Of a stretch of DNA of 64,000 bases, positions 35,465 through 43,683 are shown piece after piece (within the stretch, counting starts at the first letter, position 1; each line of letters begins with the position of its first letter). Under the pieces are notes generated by a model that saw only the letters and a list, made by a program, of their open reading frames with translations, had not been told where the DNA came from and made no database searches. The translations under genes were made by a program, and so were the position numbers. Source of the stretch: AWTP1-13 sp963820375 (GTDB lineage Bacteria; Pseudomonadota; Alphaproteobacteria; Rhizobiales; Hyphomicrobiaceae); the NCBI GenBank assembly GCA_963820375.1, contig CAWFZX010000022.1, positions 186,001 through 250,000 of the forward strand. Reading direction: 5' to 3'.

Positions 35465-35563
35465 CTCGTATCTCCGAATTCTCGGCACCAGCTTTGGCGT
35501 CGCGGCAAGGACCATCGGGCCCGCCCCTAGCGCTCTCACTTGCGGCACTGCTCTTGCGTGTTC

Positions 35564-36982
35564 TCACTCCTCAGCGCTGATCTGCGTGTAATGACCCACA
35601 TCTTCGCCAGGATAGTGTCCCACTTCGGATGGCGATGCGGTTCCCTGCCCGACCTGGAGCACGTCATCGGGCTGTAGCGGCGTGTTCTCCTGTGCCGGGA
35701 GGACGACGGGTCCCTCCCGACCCTGGCGAACGATCTGGTAGATCGGATGCGCGTTATATTGGCTGCGAGTACTGAGCAGTCGTCCTTGGCCTAGAGTCTC
35801 TGCGAGCGATCCGGCGGACTCCAGCGCCAGGCGCACCTCCGAAGCCTCGGCCTCTGTGGTCGCGATAGACCTGGCGAGCTCGCTGGCATGTTCGGATGCT
35901 TGCCGTGCGACAGCGCGCTCCGACTGTGCCAGCCGCGCCTCGGCGGCCGCCATTGCAGCATGAATATCCTGACGCCGCGCCTCGATCTCGGCCAAATCGC
36001 TGCGAACCTTGATGACGCCAACCCGCGTGCCCAGGCCGTGCACCTTGAGCAGGTCGTTGAGATACTCGCTGTTCATCTGGCTCTGGGCGTTCAGCTGGAG
36101 GAGCTTGGCGCGCATCGTCTCGATCTCCTTGCGCGCGGTTGCAACTCCGGCGGTGGTCTCGGTCCGCTGCTGCTCGCGCCTCCCCCGATCGAGCTCCAGG
36201 AGCCTCTGTTCCGTGGATAGCATGATCTCCGCGCCGTCCTTACCAGCGAGTGCGGTCAACTGCGAGGGTCGCTGCATCGACGCGCTCCCTTTACGCTCGG
36301 CCTCCAGTCTAGCCCTGCGAGCAAGCAGGCGCGTGAGCTGGTGGGTGAGCTTAGCGACGCGTTCCTGCTCGCGGCTAGCCTCGATCAGCTCCGCTGTGTT
36401 GCAGGTCCCGCGGTCAATACCACCGGCCAAAGCGATGGCCTGGAGGACAGTCATGTGGCCCGCGTGCTTGAAGGCGCCAGTGTTCTTCACCATGCCCACC
36501 ACGTAGACGGGCCGGCGGTCCTGGATGCTGACATTGACTTCCACGGGCTGCCCGGTCGCACGCGTGAAGGCGTAGGCCAGCAAGGCCTCTAGATCACGTG
36601 GGCCCACCTCCTTCGTGATCTGGAACTTGCCAAGCCGTGGCAACGAGACGATGCCGTCCTGGTCGATCGAATACTCGGCGCTGAGGTCCGTGCGCTGCAA
36701 GAAGGTGCGAAGCGTGGAGTCCACCCCCGTTTTGCCCCGGCTGGAAGGACTGGCGCCAGCAACGTCGACGATCTCAAGAAAGGCGATTTTAAGCCGATCA
36801 CCGACGGCGAGCGCAGCCGCGCTCGCGCGCCGGGGGGGCCGCACCACATCAGCGGACATCGCCGCATCGGATTTGGCCACACTATCGTCAGCTTGCAGGT
36901 CCGTAACAGCACCCGTTGCGAGGAGTGCCGAACACAATATCGGGCCCACCGCGTAAGACATGCTCATCTTGGTGGTTTGCAT
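35564..36982 (-). CDS. Polysaccharide export protein (ExoF/Wza-like, OPX family)
   Basis: A 472-residue periplasmic or outer-membrane export protein. A signal segment (YAVGPILCSALLATGAV) is followed by the poly-export and SLBB-type part: LAVGDRLKIAFLEIVDVAG, YSIDQDGIVSLPRLGKFQI and VYVVGMVKNTGAFKHAGHMT. A long coiled coil (about 200-390, rich in Arg, Glu and Ala) comes next, and a second SLBB-like end (YQIVRQGREGPVVLPAQEN; LQPDDVLQVG). This layout resembles ExoF of Sinorhizobium. No lipobox is clear. It begins four bases after the pelG stop, so it belongs to the Pel-like operon. Classic Pel systems use PelB and PelC for this step. Confidence 0.85.
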   Translation of the reverse strand: MQTTKMSMSYAVGPILCSALLATGAVTDLQADDSVAKSDAAMSADVVRPPRRASAAALAVGDRLKIAFLEIVDVAGASPSSRGKTGVDSTLRTFLQRTDLSAEYSIDQDGIVSLPRLGKFQITKEVGPRDLEALLAYAFTRATGQPVEVNVSIQDRRPVYVVGMVKNTGAFKHAGHMTVLQAIALAGGIDRGTCNTAELIEASREQERVAKLTHQLTRLLARRARLEAERKGSASMQRPSQLTALAGKDGAEIMLSTEQRLLELDRGRREQQRTETTAGVATARKEIETMRAKLLQLNAQSQMNSEYLNDLLKVHGLGTRVGVIKVRSDLAEIEARRQDIHAAMAAAEARLAQSERAVARQASEHASELARSIATTEAEASEVRLALESAGSLAETLGQGRLLSTRSQYNAHPIYQIVRQGREGPVVLPAQENTPLQPDDVLQVGQGTASPSEVGHYPGEDVGHYTQISAEE

Positions 36983-36986
36983 CGCT

Positions 36987-38432
36987 CTACTCCATCTTTG
37001 TGATGAGGGGTTTCAACGAAGGGAGTCGCCCCGGGCGGAGCAAGACGGGTTTCCGGGGCGGCCGGCAGAACGTGATGAAAGTCAAATCTTCCATGCTGCG
37101 CTCAAGGACCACGAGGGCCAGAGCCGCGCAGATTACGCAAGCGGCGAGATAGCCAAGGCCGTAGTAGGCAAGTCCGAGGTCAACAGTCGCCAAGGCAAAG
37201 CTGCCCTGCAGAACAAGGAAGACGGCCTGCAACGTCAAAAAATGTCCGTGCCTGTCGAAGAACAGCAGCAGCGACGTCGCCGCGAAGAAAAGAAACTGAA
37301 AGAGCGCGCCTAGCGCGCCCAGTCGCAGCACGCCGACCTGCTGGAAGAACAGGCCTGTGGCCTCGACGATCGTCGGCGCGCCAAGCACCACGACGAGACA
37401 GAGCGCGGTCTGGATGAAGGTCGTCCGGCCCAGGTCTGCAAACGTTATCCGCTTGAGGTTCTCAGCATGCGCCTCGATCTGGCTGAGAGTGCAGTGATTT
37501 CGAATTGCCGCATAATAGGCTCTGTACCGGACATAGAACGACGTTTCAACGTTGGTAACGAATAGTGCCAGCGCAGGGATGATGGTCAATTGCGCGGTGA
37601 AAATTGCACTGTCGTAGATGGGCGCGTGCGTGAGCCCTAGCTCGTGCCGCACGCCCGCCGGGCCGGTCCACATCACCCACTTGTCAATCCATATGGCGAT
37701 CGCACCAAAGAGACCGGCCAGTGCCAGCGGCAGATGGCGCCATAGACCTGAGGCGAATGTGCAGAGGGCCGCGGATAGGTCCGGAACGGCCTGTGGAAAG
37801 GTCGCAAGCACCCGGCTCACCAGCGCCGACAGGACCATCAGCAGGCCGGCGTTAAAGGCCCAGATCATGGCTGTCCAGCCGCCATTGAAGCGCGTGGCCA
37901 GCACCGTGGCAATGACTGCCAATGCAAGTCCGCCTAGAAAGCCAAGCGTAATTCCCTTGTAGTCGCGGACGGCACCGCAGAACGCCAGCGCGACCCAGAC
38001 CAGGCCGGCGACGGCGCAGCTACTGGCGGCCGGGATGGCCGTTGCTGCCGGCACGCCGTAAGCCAGATGGCAGAGGAGGCCGATCGCGAAGGAAACCGCA
38101 CCACTCAGCACAAATGCGGCAACGAACAGAGGGCGCACTTGGCCCACATCGCGGCTATAGAGCGCGTCGCCGACGAGTCGACCCGCCACCAGGATAATCG
38201 GAGCCGAGCAGATCAGAGAGACGGCGAAAGCGTAGATGACAACGAGGCGAAAGCCATCAATGACCGAGAGGGATGCGTGCTCGGCGGTCAGGATGCTGAT
38301 CAGCGCCAGGGCGGTCACCGTGAACAACCAGGGGCCGGTTGCAATGACGGCGGCATGGCCGATCGAGGCCATAGGTGCCAGCAGGTTGTCCTGCGTGCTC
38401 AGCGCTCTGAGCCTGAACCCGATGCCAGCCAT
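36987..38432 (-). CDS. pelG: PelG-like polysaccharide transporter
   Basis: A 481-residue inner-membrane protein of the PelG family (MOP superfamily), with about 12 hydrophobic segments. It starts MAGIGFRLRALSTQDNLLAP, and reads IGHAAVIATGPWLFTVTAL as the first helix. The segments WIDKWVMWTGP and VTNVETSFYVRYRAYYAAI are typical of PelG. It works with PelD, PelE and PelF to move the growing polymer across the inner membrane. Its stop is four bases before the OPX start and its start adjoins the pelF stop, so this is one operon. Length matches P. aeruginosa PelG (about 456). Confidence 0.9.
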   Translation of the reverse strand: MAGIGFRLRALSTQDNLLAPMASIGHAAVIATGPWLFTVTALALISILTAEHASLSVIDGFRLVVIYAFAVSLICSAPIILVAGRLVGDALYSRDVGQVRPLFVAAFVLSGAVSFAIGLLCHLAYGVPAATAIPAASSCAVAGLVWVALAFCGAVRDYKGITLGFLGGLALAVIATVLATRFNGGWTAMIWAFNAGLLMVLSALVSRVLATFPQAVPDLSAALCTFASGLWRHLPLALAGLFGAIAIWIDKWVMWTGPAGVRHELGLTHAPIYDSAIFTAQLTIIPALALFVTNVETSFYVRYRAYYAAIRNHCTLSQIEAHAENLKRITFADLGRTTFIQTALCLVVVLGAPTIVEATGLFFQQVGVLRLGALGALFQFLFFAATSLLLFFDRHGHFLTLQAVFLVLQGSFALATVDLGLAYYGLGYLAACVICAALALVVLERSMEDLTFITFCRPPRKPVLLRPGRLPSLKPLITKME

Positions 38433-39986
38433 TTACGCGGGCTCCATGGCCGACAGGGGCGTCTGCTCTCTCATGAAGGTGCTATAAAGTTTGGCGTAGC
38501 TGCCCTGAGCAATGCACGTGGCGTAGCGGCGACGCACGCGCCTGCGCAGGTTCTCGCCCAGCCGCTGCCTCAGAGCCTTGCTATGCAACAGTCTGCAGAC
38601 GCAGTCGGCCACCTGCTGCGGCGAGACGAGATCCGTTATGAATCCGCCGGGCTCCCGCGGATCATCTTCTTCGCCGACGCCTTCGATAATCTCTCGGCAA
38701 GCGCCGACATTCGTCGCCACGCAGGGAATGCCAGCGGCACCGGCCTCCAACAGCACCAGGGGCTGGGCCTCGCTGAGGCTCGTAAGCACCACCACATGCA
38801 CCTTCGGCAACCAATGCGTTATGAGCACTGAGCCAGTGAACTCGACGCAACCCTCAAGGCCGAGTTCCGCCACGAGCTCGCGGCACTCGGCGGCGTAGGC
38901 TGGGTCCTCGTCCGTCGGCCCCATCACCAGGGCTCTAAGGTTCGGCAGTTGGCGCCGCACGGCTGCTGCAGCGGCAATAAAGGTGCGCGTGTCTTTGATC
39001 GGAACGACTCGTCCGATCAACGCCATGGTCGGCGGCGCGCCCTGCGGTGCCGCATTGAGAGCGGCGAATTGGTCGACGTCGATGCCGTTCGCAATAACCG
39101 TGAGCCTGCTGGAACCGGCTCCGAGAGAGACCTGCAGCTCCTGGTTGTCGCGATAGAGGGTGGTGATCTGCGAACTGGCTTCGTAGCAGGTGCGTGCATA
39201 GGTCTCGAATGTACGGATCCAGAGATCGCGCACATCCATGCGTGGGTCATCCACGTTGAGACCCTTATCGACCGTGTCGTAGATCCAATCCGCCATCTGG
39301 ATTTCCATGCGGCGCTCGTTTGTATAGATGCCGTGCTCGGTAAGGAGTGCAGGCCGCCCCGTCTCGACCGTCGCGCGGGCCGCAAGGAGCCCCGCGTATC
39401 CCGTTGAGATCGCGTGATAGACCTTGGCGTCGGGTAGGCCAAATTTCAGCGTCGAAAACAGACCACCGCACAGGGCGCGCCATGCCCAGTAGAACTGCAG
39501 GAACGAGGCGTGCGGCATCAACGTCTCGTACATGCCGCGAACGACGCCGAATCCTTCCGCGGACTGGAGCAGTTCGGCGAGCGACAGCTCGTTCGCCTCT
39601 GTATTGAAGATGCCAACCAGCTTCCGGAATTCGGCCAGCCCGCCGCCGCTGAGGAAGCGACTTAGCCCCGGTAGCAGACTCTGCGTAGCGCAGGTCCGGC
39701 GCGTACCCAGCCGCCACGGCCTTCGGGGCGCGGGCACATTCAGCCCGAGGTCATGCTGGGCGAGCAGGTTAGGTGGACGCTCATAGCGCGGCCGACGTTG
39801 CTCATGGCCAGAAGTGATCGCGACGACCGAGAAAGTCAGATCCTTTTGAGTGCGCATCAGCCAATCGACCCATGCGGAGACCCCGCCCGCCACATACGGG
39901 TAGCAGCCTTCAATGATCAGGCAGACGTCAGTCTGCCCGCCCATCCTCACCTTGCCCTTGCGATCCATTATCGACGCGTCGCTCAT
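38433..39986 (-). CDS. pelF: PelF-like glycosyltransferase (GT4)
   Basis: A 517-residue cytosolic GT-B glycosyltransferase that polymerises the Pel chain from UDP-sugars. The start is the ATG at 39986 (MSDASIMDRKGKVRMGG), two bases after the pelE stop; the frame is open further upstream, to 40106, but that would overlap pelE. The family opening is DVCLIIEGCYPYVAGGVSAW. The nucleotide-sugar site shows ALIGRVVPIKDTRTFIAA, and the E-x7-E motif is in SEAQPLVLLEAGAAGIPCVA. This is the best-conserved Pel gene and identifies the cluster. The length is normal for PelF (about 507). Confidence 0.93.
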   Translation of the reverse strand: MSDASIMDRKGKVRMGGQTDVCLIIEGCYPYVAGGVSAWVDWLMRTQKDLTFSVVAITSGHEQRRPRYERPPNLLAQHDLGLNVPAPRRPWRLGTRRTCATQSLLPGLSRFLSGGGLAEFRKLVGIFNTEANELSLAELLQSAEGFGVVRGMYETLMPHASFLQFYWAWRALCGGLFSTLKFGLPDAKVYHAISTGYAGLLAARATVETGRPALLTEHGIYTNERRMEIQMADWIYDTVDKGLNVDDPRMDVRDLWIRTFETYARTCYEASSQITTLYRDNQELQVSLGAGSSRLTVIANGIDVDQFAALNAAPQGAPPTMALIGRVVPIKDTRTFIAAAAAVRRQLPNLRALVMGPTDEDPAYAAECRELVAELGLEGCVEFTGSVLITHWLPKVHVVVLTSLSEAQPLVLLEAGAAGIPCVATNVGACREIIEGVGEEDDPREPGGFITDLVSPQQVADCVCRLLHSKALRQRLGENLRRRVRRRYATCIAQGSYAKLYSTFMREQTPLSAMEPA

Positions 39987-39988
39987 CA

Positions 39989-41047
39989 CTAACCGCCAAT
40001 CAAAAACGGAGCGCCACCAGCAGTCCTTCCAGGTAAGTCGTCGCCGTCCGCTACTGTAAAAAGCATTCGGTGCAGATCTGCGTGGCGTCCCGCAGCCACC
40101 AGACACCGCGCCGCCAGACGTCTCGTCTGCGAGCAGGAAACCGGAGCCGATTGCACAAACCGGTCGAGCCAGCCGTCATCCTCGTCACTCGCCGCGATAA
40201 TCCGGCACAGGATCATCGCCTGCTCGGTGGAACTGCTGCCGGGCTCTGCGGCGTCCAGGCATAGTGCCTTGGCGTTAGCCAGCGCCTCGCGCACCTCGGC
40301 GGGATCGAGGAAGCCGGATTCAGCGCAATCGACGATCGAACGCGCGCAAGCGAGCATGGCCGGGACATCCTTGTTGCGGCGCACGGCGCGGCTGCTGTGG
40401 CGATCAGCGTGCAGGCGCCGCCTGAAGTCCTCCTTCAGCTTGACGAAAATCGCTGCAGCCTGGGCCCTAACAGCCGATCGAGGGCTGCGCAGGGCTGAAC
40501 TGAGAAGCGGGAAGAAGTCGCCGTGATACCTCAAGCCGATGTGGCCGAGCAGGGCTTGCTTTTCGGGCAAGGTGCCCTTCTCAATCACGTCGGCGAAGTT
40601 CCGGGGTTTCCGCAGCGTCGGCTGAAACTCACGTCCGGTGAGGATCCCTTCGTGCATCCGCAGCGTTGCATCGGAGCGCTCCCCACCGGACAACCAGTCG
40701 TACCAAGCCGCCAGTACATTTGCCTCGGGTGCTCCGCACCGCTCGACGAGGGCAAGCAGGATGACGCTCAGGCCGCCTAGTGGACCGGCAATTAGGAGGA
40801 GCACCAAACTAACTGTCCAGAGCGTCCGATCGCATGCGGGGGCGGGGGCAAAGCACCAGGCGCAGGCTGCAAGGAGCAGGACATGTGCCAGCAGAATAGC
40901 GAGCCGGTTGGCCTCAACGGCAATGCCAATGCCAATCACAAGGAGGTCGACACTGACAAGGGCGCCTACCAGCCGGAAGAGCTGGCCATCAAAGCCCTTC
41001 ACAGCCTCACTGGCTGTGCTCGCTCGCCGGTCTGTGCGCTCGCCCAT
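39989..41047 (-). CDS. pelE: PelE-like inner-membrane protein
   Basis: A 352-residue protein with two to three N-terminal hydrophobic segments (LFRLVGALVSVDLLVIGIGI; AILLAHVLLLAACAWCFAP; LVLLLIAGPLGGLSVILLAL) and a helical cytosolic part with HEAT- or TPR-like repeats, as in PelE. It contains FADVIEKGTLPEKQALLGH and DFFPLLSSALRSPRSAVRAQ. In known systems PelE binds PelD and scaffolds the synthase. Assignment rests on size, topology and its position between pelD and pelF. The sequence itself is poorly conserved in this family. Confidence 0.8.
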   Translation of the reverse strand: MGERTDRRASTASEAVKGFDGQLFRLVGALVSVDLLVIGIGIAVEANRLAILLAHVLLLAACAWCFAPAPACDRTLWTVSLVLLLIAGPLGGLSVILLALVERCGAPEANVLAAWYDWLSGGERSDATLRMHEGILTGREFQPTLRKPRNFADVIEKGTLPEKQALLGHIGLRYHGDFFPLLSSALRSPRSAVRAQAAAIFVKLKEDFRRRLHADRHSSRAVRRNKDVPAMLACARSIVDCAESGFLDPAEVREALANAKALCLDAAEPGSSSTEQAMILCRIIAASDEDDGWLDRFVQSAPVSCSQTRRLAARCLVAAGRHADLHRMLFTVADGDDLPGRTAGGAPFLIGG

Positions 41048-41137
41048 CAGTGCTCTTCTTTCGCCAGCCTTGTGAATGCGTCTCCAATCATCGAGACCAA
41101 AAACCTGTGCAACCTCGTGAGCACCCGTTAGCGTGCG

Positions 41138-42190
41138 TTAGGTGGTCCCACCGGCTGCGACGGACACGAGCCGCGTCGGCAGCCGCTCCCGCTTGAACGT
41201 GATCAGGATTGGGTCCCTGCTCAAGGCATGCGAGAGCTCGCGACAAAGCATGCGTAGGCTGCGCTCGGTCTCCTCGGTCAGCCGCATGGGATCCATCGTT
41301 TGAACCAGCAGTACGCCGATCAGCCGGTCGCCCTGGGACGAGAGAATCGGGGCTGCAATTAGCGCGACACCAGCGAGAAGGTGCACATCCCAGCTCCTTC
41401 GAACGGACAGCAGCCGGTGTCCGCGCATCAGCTCTGCCTCCAAGCCTTCAGGCAAGCTCTCGACCGCGGGCAGCTTTCGCGCCTCGTGCAAAACGCAGGA
41501 AAGCTCGGGGTTGATGGCAAGTCGGCCGTCGCGCGACGTCAGCAGCAGGTAGCTCGCCTTGCCGAGGAGCATGTCCATCGCTCGCTGCAGGGCGGGCGTC
41601 AGCTCCTCCTGACGAGCCCGATGTACATCGTCAAGCACGGCAAGGCCGGTCTCGATCGAACGCTCTGCCGTGCACGCAATCTGTCGCTCAAGCGCATCGC
41701 AGTGAGACCGAAGTTTCTCGGCCAGGTTGCCGATCGAAAGCACGCGCGCATCCGCCTCGACAAGTCGGGAACGCAGCGCGTCCGCCTTATGCGCGTGCTG
41801 GTCCCGGAAGCTGCCAAGCACCACTGCTGCTACCGGCCACAACATCGGCTCGCGCCACATGCGGTAGAGATAATCGTAGACGTCCTCACCACCGGTTTGG
41901 GAGGTGGCGCCTGCTGCCACCCAGTGGAGCGCCATCGCTGCGACGGCGGCAGCGATACCGGGTATGGTGCCATACTGGCTGGCGAGCAGCAGGACGGGGA
42001 TCCAGAACGGATGCGGGCTGATCGATCCTAGCTGCGAACCGATCGGAGTGACGACCGCGAGCAGCAGCAGCATCGAGAGGACAATCAGGAGTTCGAGCAG
42101 CCACGAAGCAGCGCCGCCTCGCCATAGCCTCCGCGACGCGGAGGGAAGGCGCATCCTAGCCGGCGGCGGAGGCGACGCCATAGAGCACAT
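41138..42190 (-). CDS. PelD-like protein lacking the C-terminal GGDEF domain
   Basis: An inner-membrane regulator of the Pel synthase, about 350 residues from the ATG at 42190 (MCSMASPPPPARMRL). The frame is open to a TTG at 42328, so the start is uncertain. Four hydrophobic segments occupy about 25-120 (LLELLIVLSMLLLLAVVTP; FWIPVLLLASQYGTIPG). A coiled-coil link (RSRLVEADARVLSIGNLAEK) leads to a GAF-like domain up to the end. In P. aeruginosa PelD a degenerate GGDEF domain with an RxxD site follows and binds c-di-GMP; here the protein stops at RLPTRLVSVAAGGTT, after the GAF domain. The 90 bases to pelE cannot hold the missing part. Confidence 0.82.
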   Translation of the reverse strand: MCSMASPPPPARMRLPSASRRLWRGGAASWLLELLIVLSMLLLLAVVTPIGSQLGSISPHPFWIPVLLLASQYGTIPGIAAAVAAMALHWVAAGATSQTGGEDVYDYLYRMWREPMLWPVAAVVLGSFRDQHAHKADALRSRLVEADARVLSIGNLAEKLRSHCDALERQIACTAERSIETGLAVLDDVHRARQEELTPALQRAMDMLLGKASYLLLTSRDGRLAINPELSCVLHEARKLPAVESLPEGLEAELMRGHRLLSVRRSWDVHLLAGVALIAAPILSSQGDRLIGVLLVQTMDPMRLTEETERSLRMLCRELSHALSRDPILITFKRERLPTRLVSVAAGGTT

Positions 42191-42306
42191 CCCATCTAAA
42201 TGATCGATGCCATGAGTATCCGCGCGGCGCCGGCGATGAACCAGCAGTTTCATCTGACCGGCGTCAGATTGCGATGACGCCAGTTCCTGTCGCAAATCAA
42301 GCCGCG

Positions 42307-43683
42307 TCACTTGCCGATCGTGACCCAAACCGCATTGCCAAGTTCCGGGATAGCTGCGCCCCTCGCCTCATCACCCAGGAGATCGACGAGCTCCGGCGGC
42401 ATGCGTCCGCTTTCACGCAGCTCGATCAGCCTCTCGATCGCGATTTGGACCGGCTTCAGCGCGCTTAGCAACGATAGCCAAATCTCCTGCTGATGGCTGG
42501 CAAGGCGCGATGGATCGACGCGATCGAAATACCACTCCGCCAGTTGTCGATTGCCACCCACTCGCGCCATCTGTGCGGCCAGCAGTGGACGAACGTCGAG
42601 GGCCTTGCGCGGGAGGAGAGCCAGCAATTGAGTCAACATCTCCGGTCCATAGGCGTAGGCGATCTCCTCCGCGAACGCGGCCTGAATCTCCGGTCGTGCC
42701 CCCGCCTGCACAAGCTGCAGCAGCTTCTGCACTGGCTTGCGCCTTTCAGCTGCCGCCAGGGAGGCATGCACATACCCTCTCGCCGCCTCGGCTGAGGGTT
42801 CGTCTGTCCGGTCGGCCCATCGAGCCAGGAGCTCGCGGGCTACCGGCGCCTGCGAGCTTTCGGTCAACACGGCGGCAATCTGAAACGTCGCTTCCGGCAT
42901 CCGCTGCACACAGATTTGCGCAAGCGCGACAGCCGCGCTGGCATCAGTCTGCGCCAGCCTGATGATAAGCTTCCCCGCCAGATACGGGTTTCGCCACTTG
43001 CTCAACCACACCTCTGCGCGGCGTCGGGCCTCGTCGAGACGACCGCTCTCCAGCAGCACGTGCAGCAGTCTCAGTCTCGCCGAGCTCTCGATCGCAGGCG
43101 CATGTTGGTCGACAAGCCGGAGCCAGGGCACCGCGCCCTGCCAATCCCCACGCGCCGACAGCAGAGCGCCAAGCCGCTCGTAATGCGGCAGCTTGAGATG
43201 GCGGGTACCCGCGAACGTCCGCAGCAGCTGGAGTTCTTCGTCGTAGTGGCCGTGGTGGCGATACAAAGCCAGCAGGCGAGAGAGACGTTCCGGGTCCGGC
43301 CGGGCGCGCAGCAGCCCCTCGGTGGCTCGGAAATGATCGTCGAGCCGGCCGCTTTGCAGCAACAAGTCGGCCAGAATCTCCTGCGCCCCGCGGTCGTTCG
43401 GTCGAACAGCGAGAACCGCCTCGGCCGCCTCGAGGGCGCCTGGGATGTCGCCCAACTTGAGGCGCAGGACAAGGGCCTGCATCAGCACCTGCGGCCGCAG
43501 ATTCGCCGCCTCGCGCATCGGCAGCAGTATGCGCGTGGCCTCCTCGTAGCGTCCATCGCGCACCAGCATCACCGCGTACTCGTCTTGACGCGGTATCAGA
43601 AAAAGCCCTACGGCCAGAACGAGGATCGCGAAGAACCCCATCACCATATGGTGTCGCGCCTTGCCCTGCCTTATTGTCTGCAT
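42307..43683 (-). CDS. TPR protein, PelB N-terminal-like
   Basis: A 458-residue protein with one N-terminal transmembrane segment (MVMGFFAILVLAVGLFLIP) and about ten TPR units, for example VRDGRYEEATRILLPMREAA and GDIPGALEAAEAVLAVRPND. P. aeruginosa PelB has such a TPR part followed by a beta-barrel of about 300 residues; the barrel is absent here. It overlaps the PelA-like gene by 13 bases, which shows coupling. In the periplasm it might hold PelA or the polymer, as PelB TPRs do. The name PelB is used only by position and fold. Confidence 0.7.
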   Translation of the reverse strand: MQTIRQGKARHHMVMGFFAILVLAVGLFLIPRQDEYAVMLVRDGRYEEATRILLPMREAANLRPQVLMQALVLRLKLGDIPGALEAAEAVLAVRPNDRGAQEILADLLLQSGRLDDHFRATEGLLRARPDPERLSRLLALYRHHGHYDEELQLLRTFAGTRHLKLPHYERLGALLSARGDWQGAVPWLRLVDQHAPAIESSARLRLLHVLLESGRLDEARRRAEVWLSKWRNPYLAGKLIIRLAQTDASAAVALAQICVQRMPEATFQIAAVLTESSQAPVARELLARWADRTDEPSAEAARGYVHASLAAAERRKPVQKLLQLVQAGARPEIQAAFAEEIAYAYGPEMLTQLLALLPRKALDVRPLLAAQMARVGGNRQLAEWYFDRVDPSRLASHQQEIWLSLLSALKPVQIAIERLIELRESGRMPPELVDLLGDEARGAAIPELGNAVWVTIGK

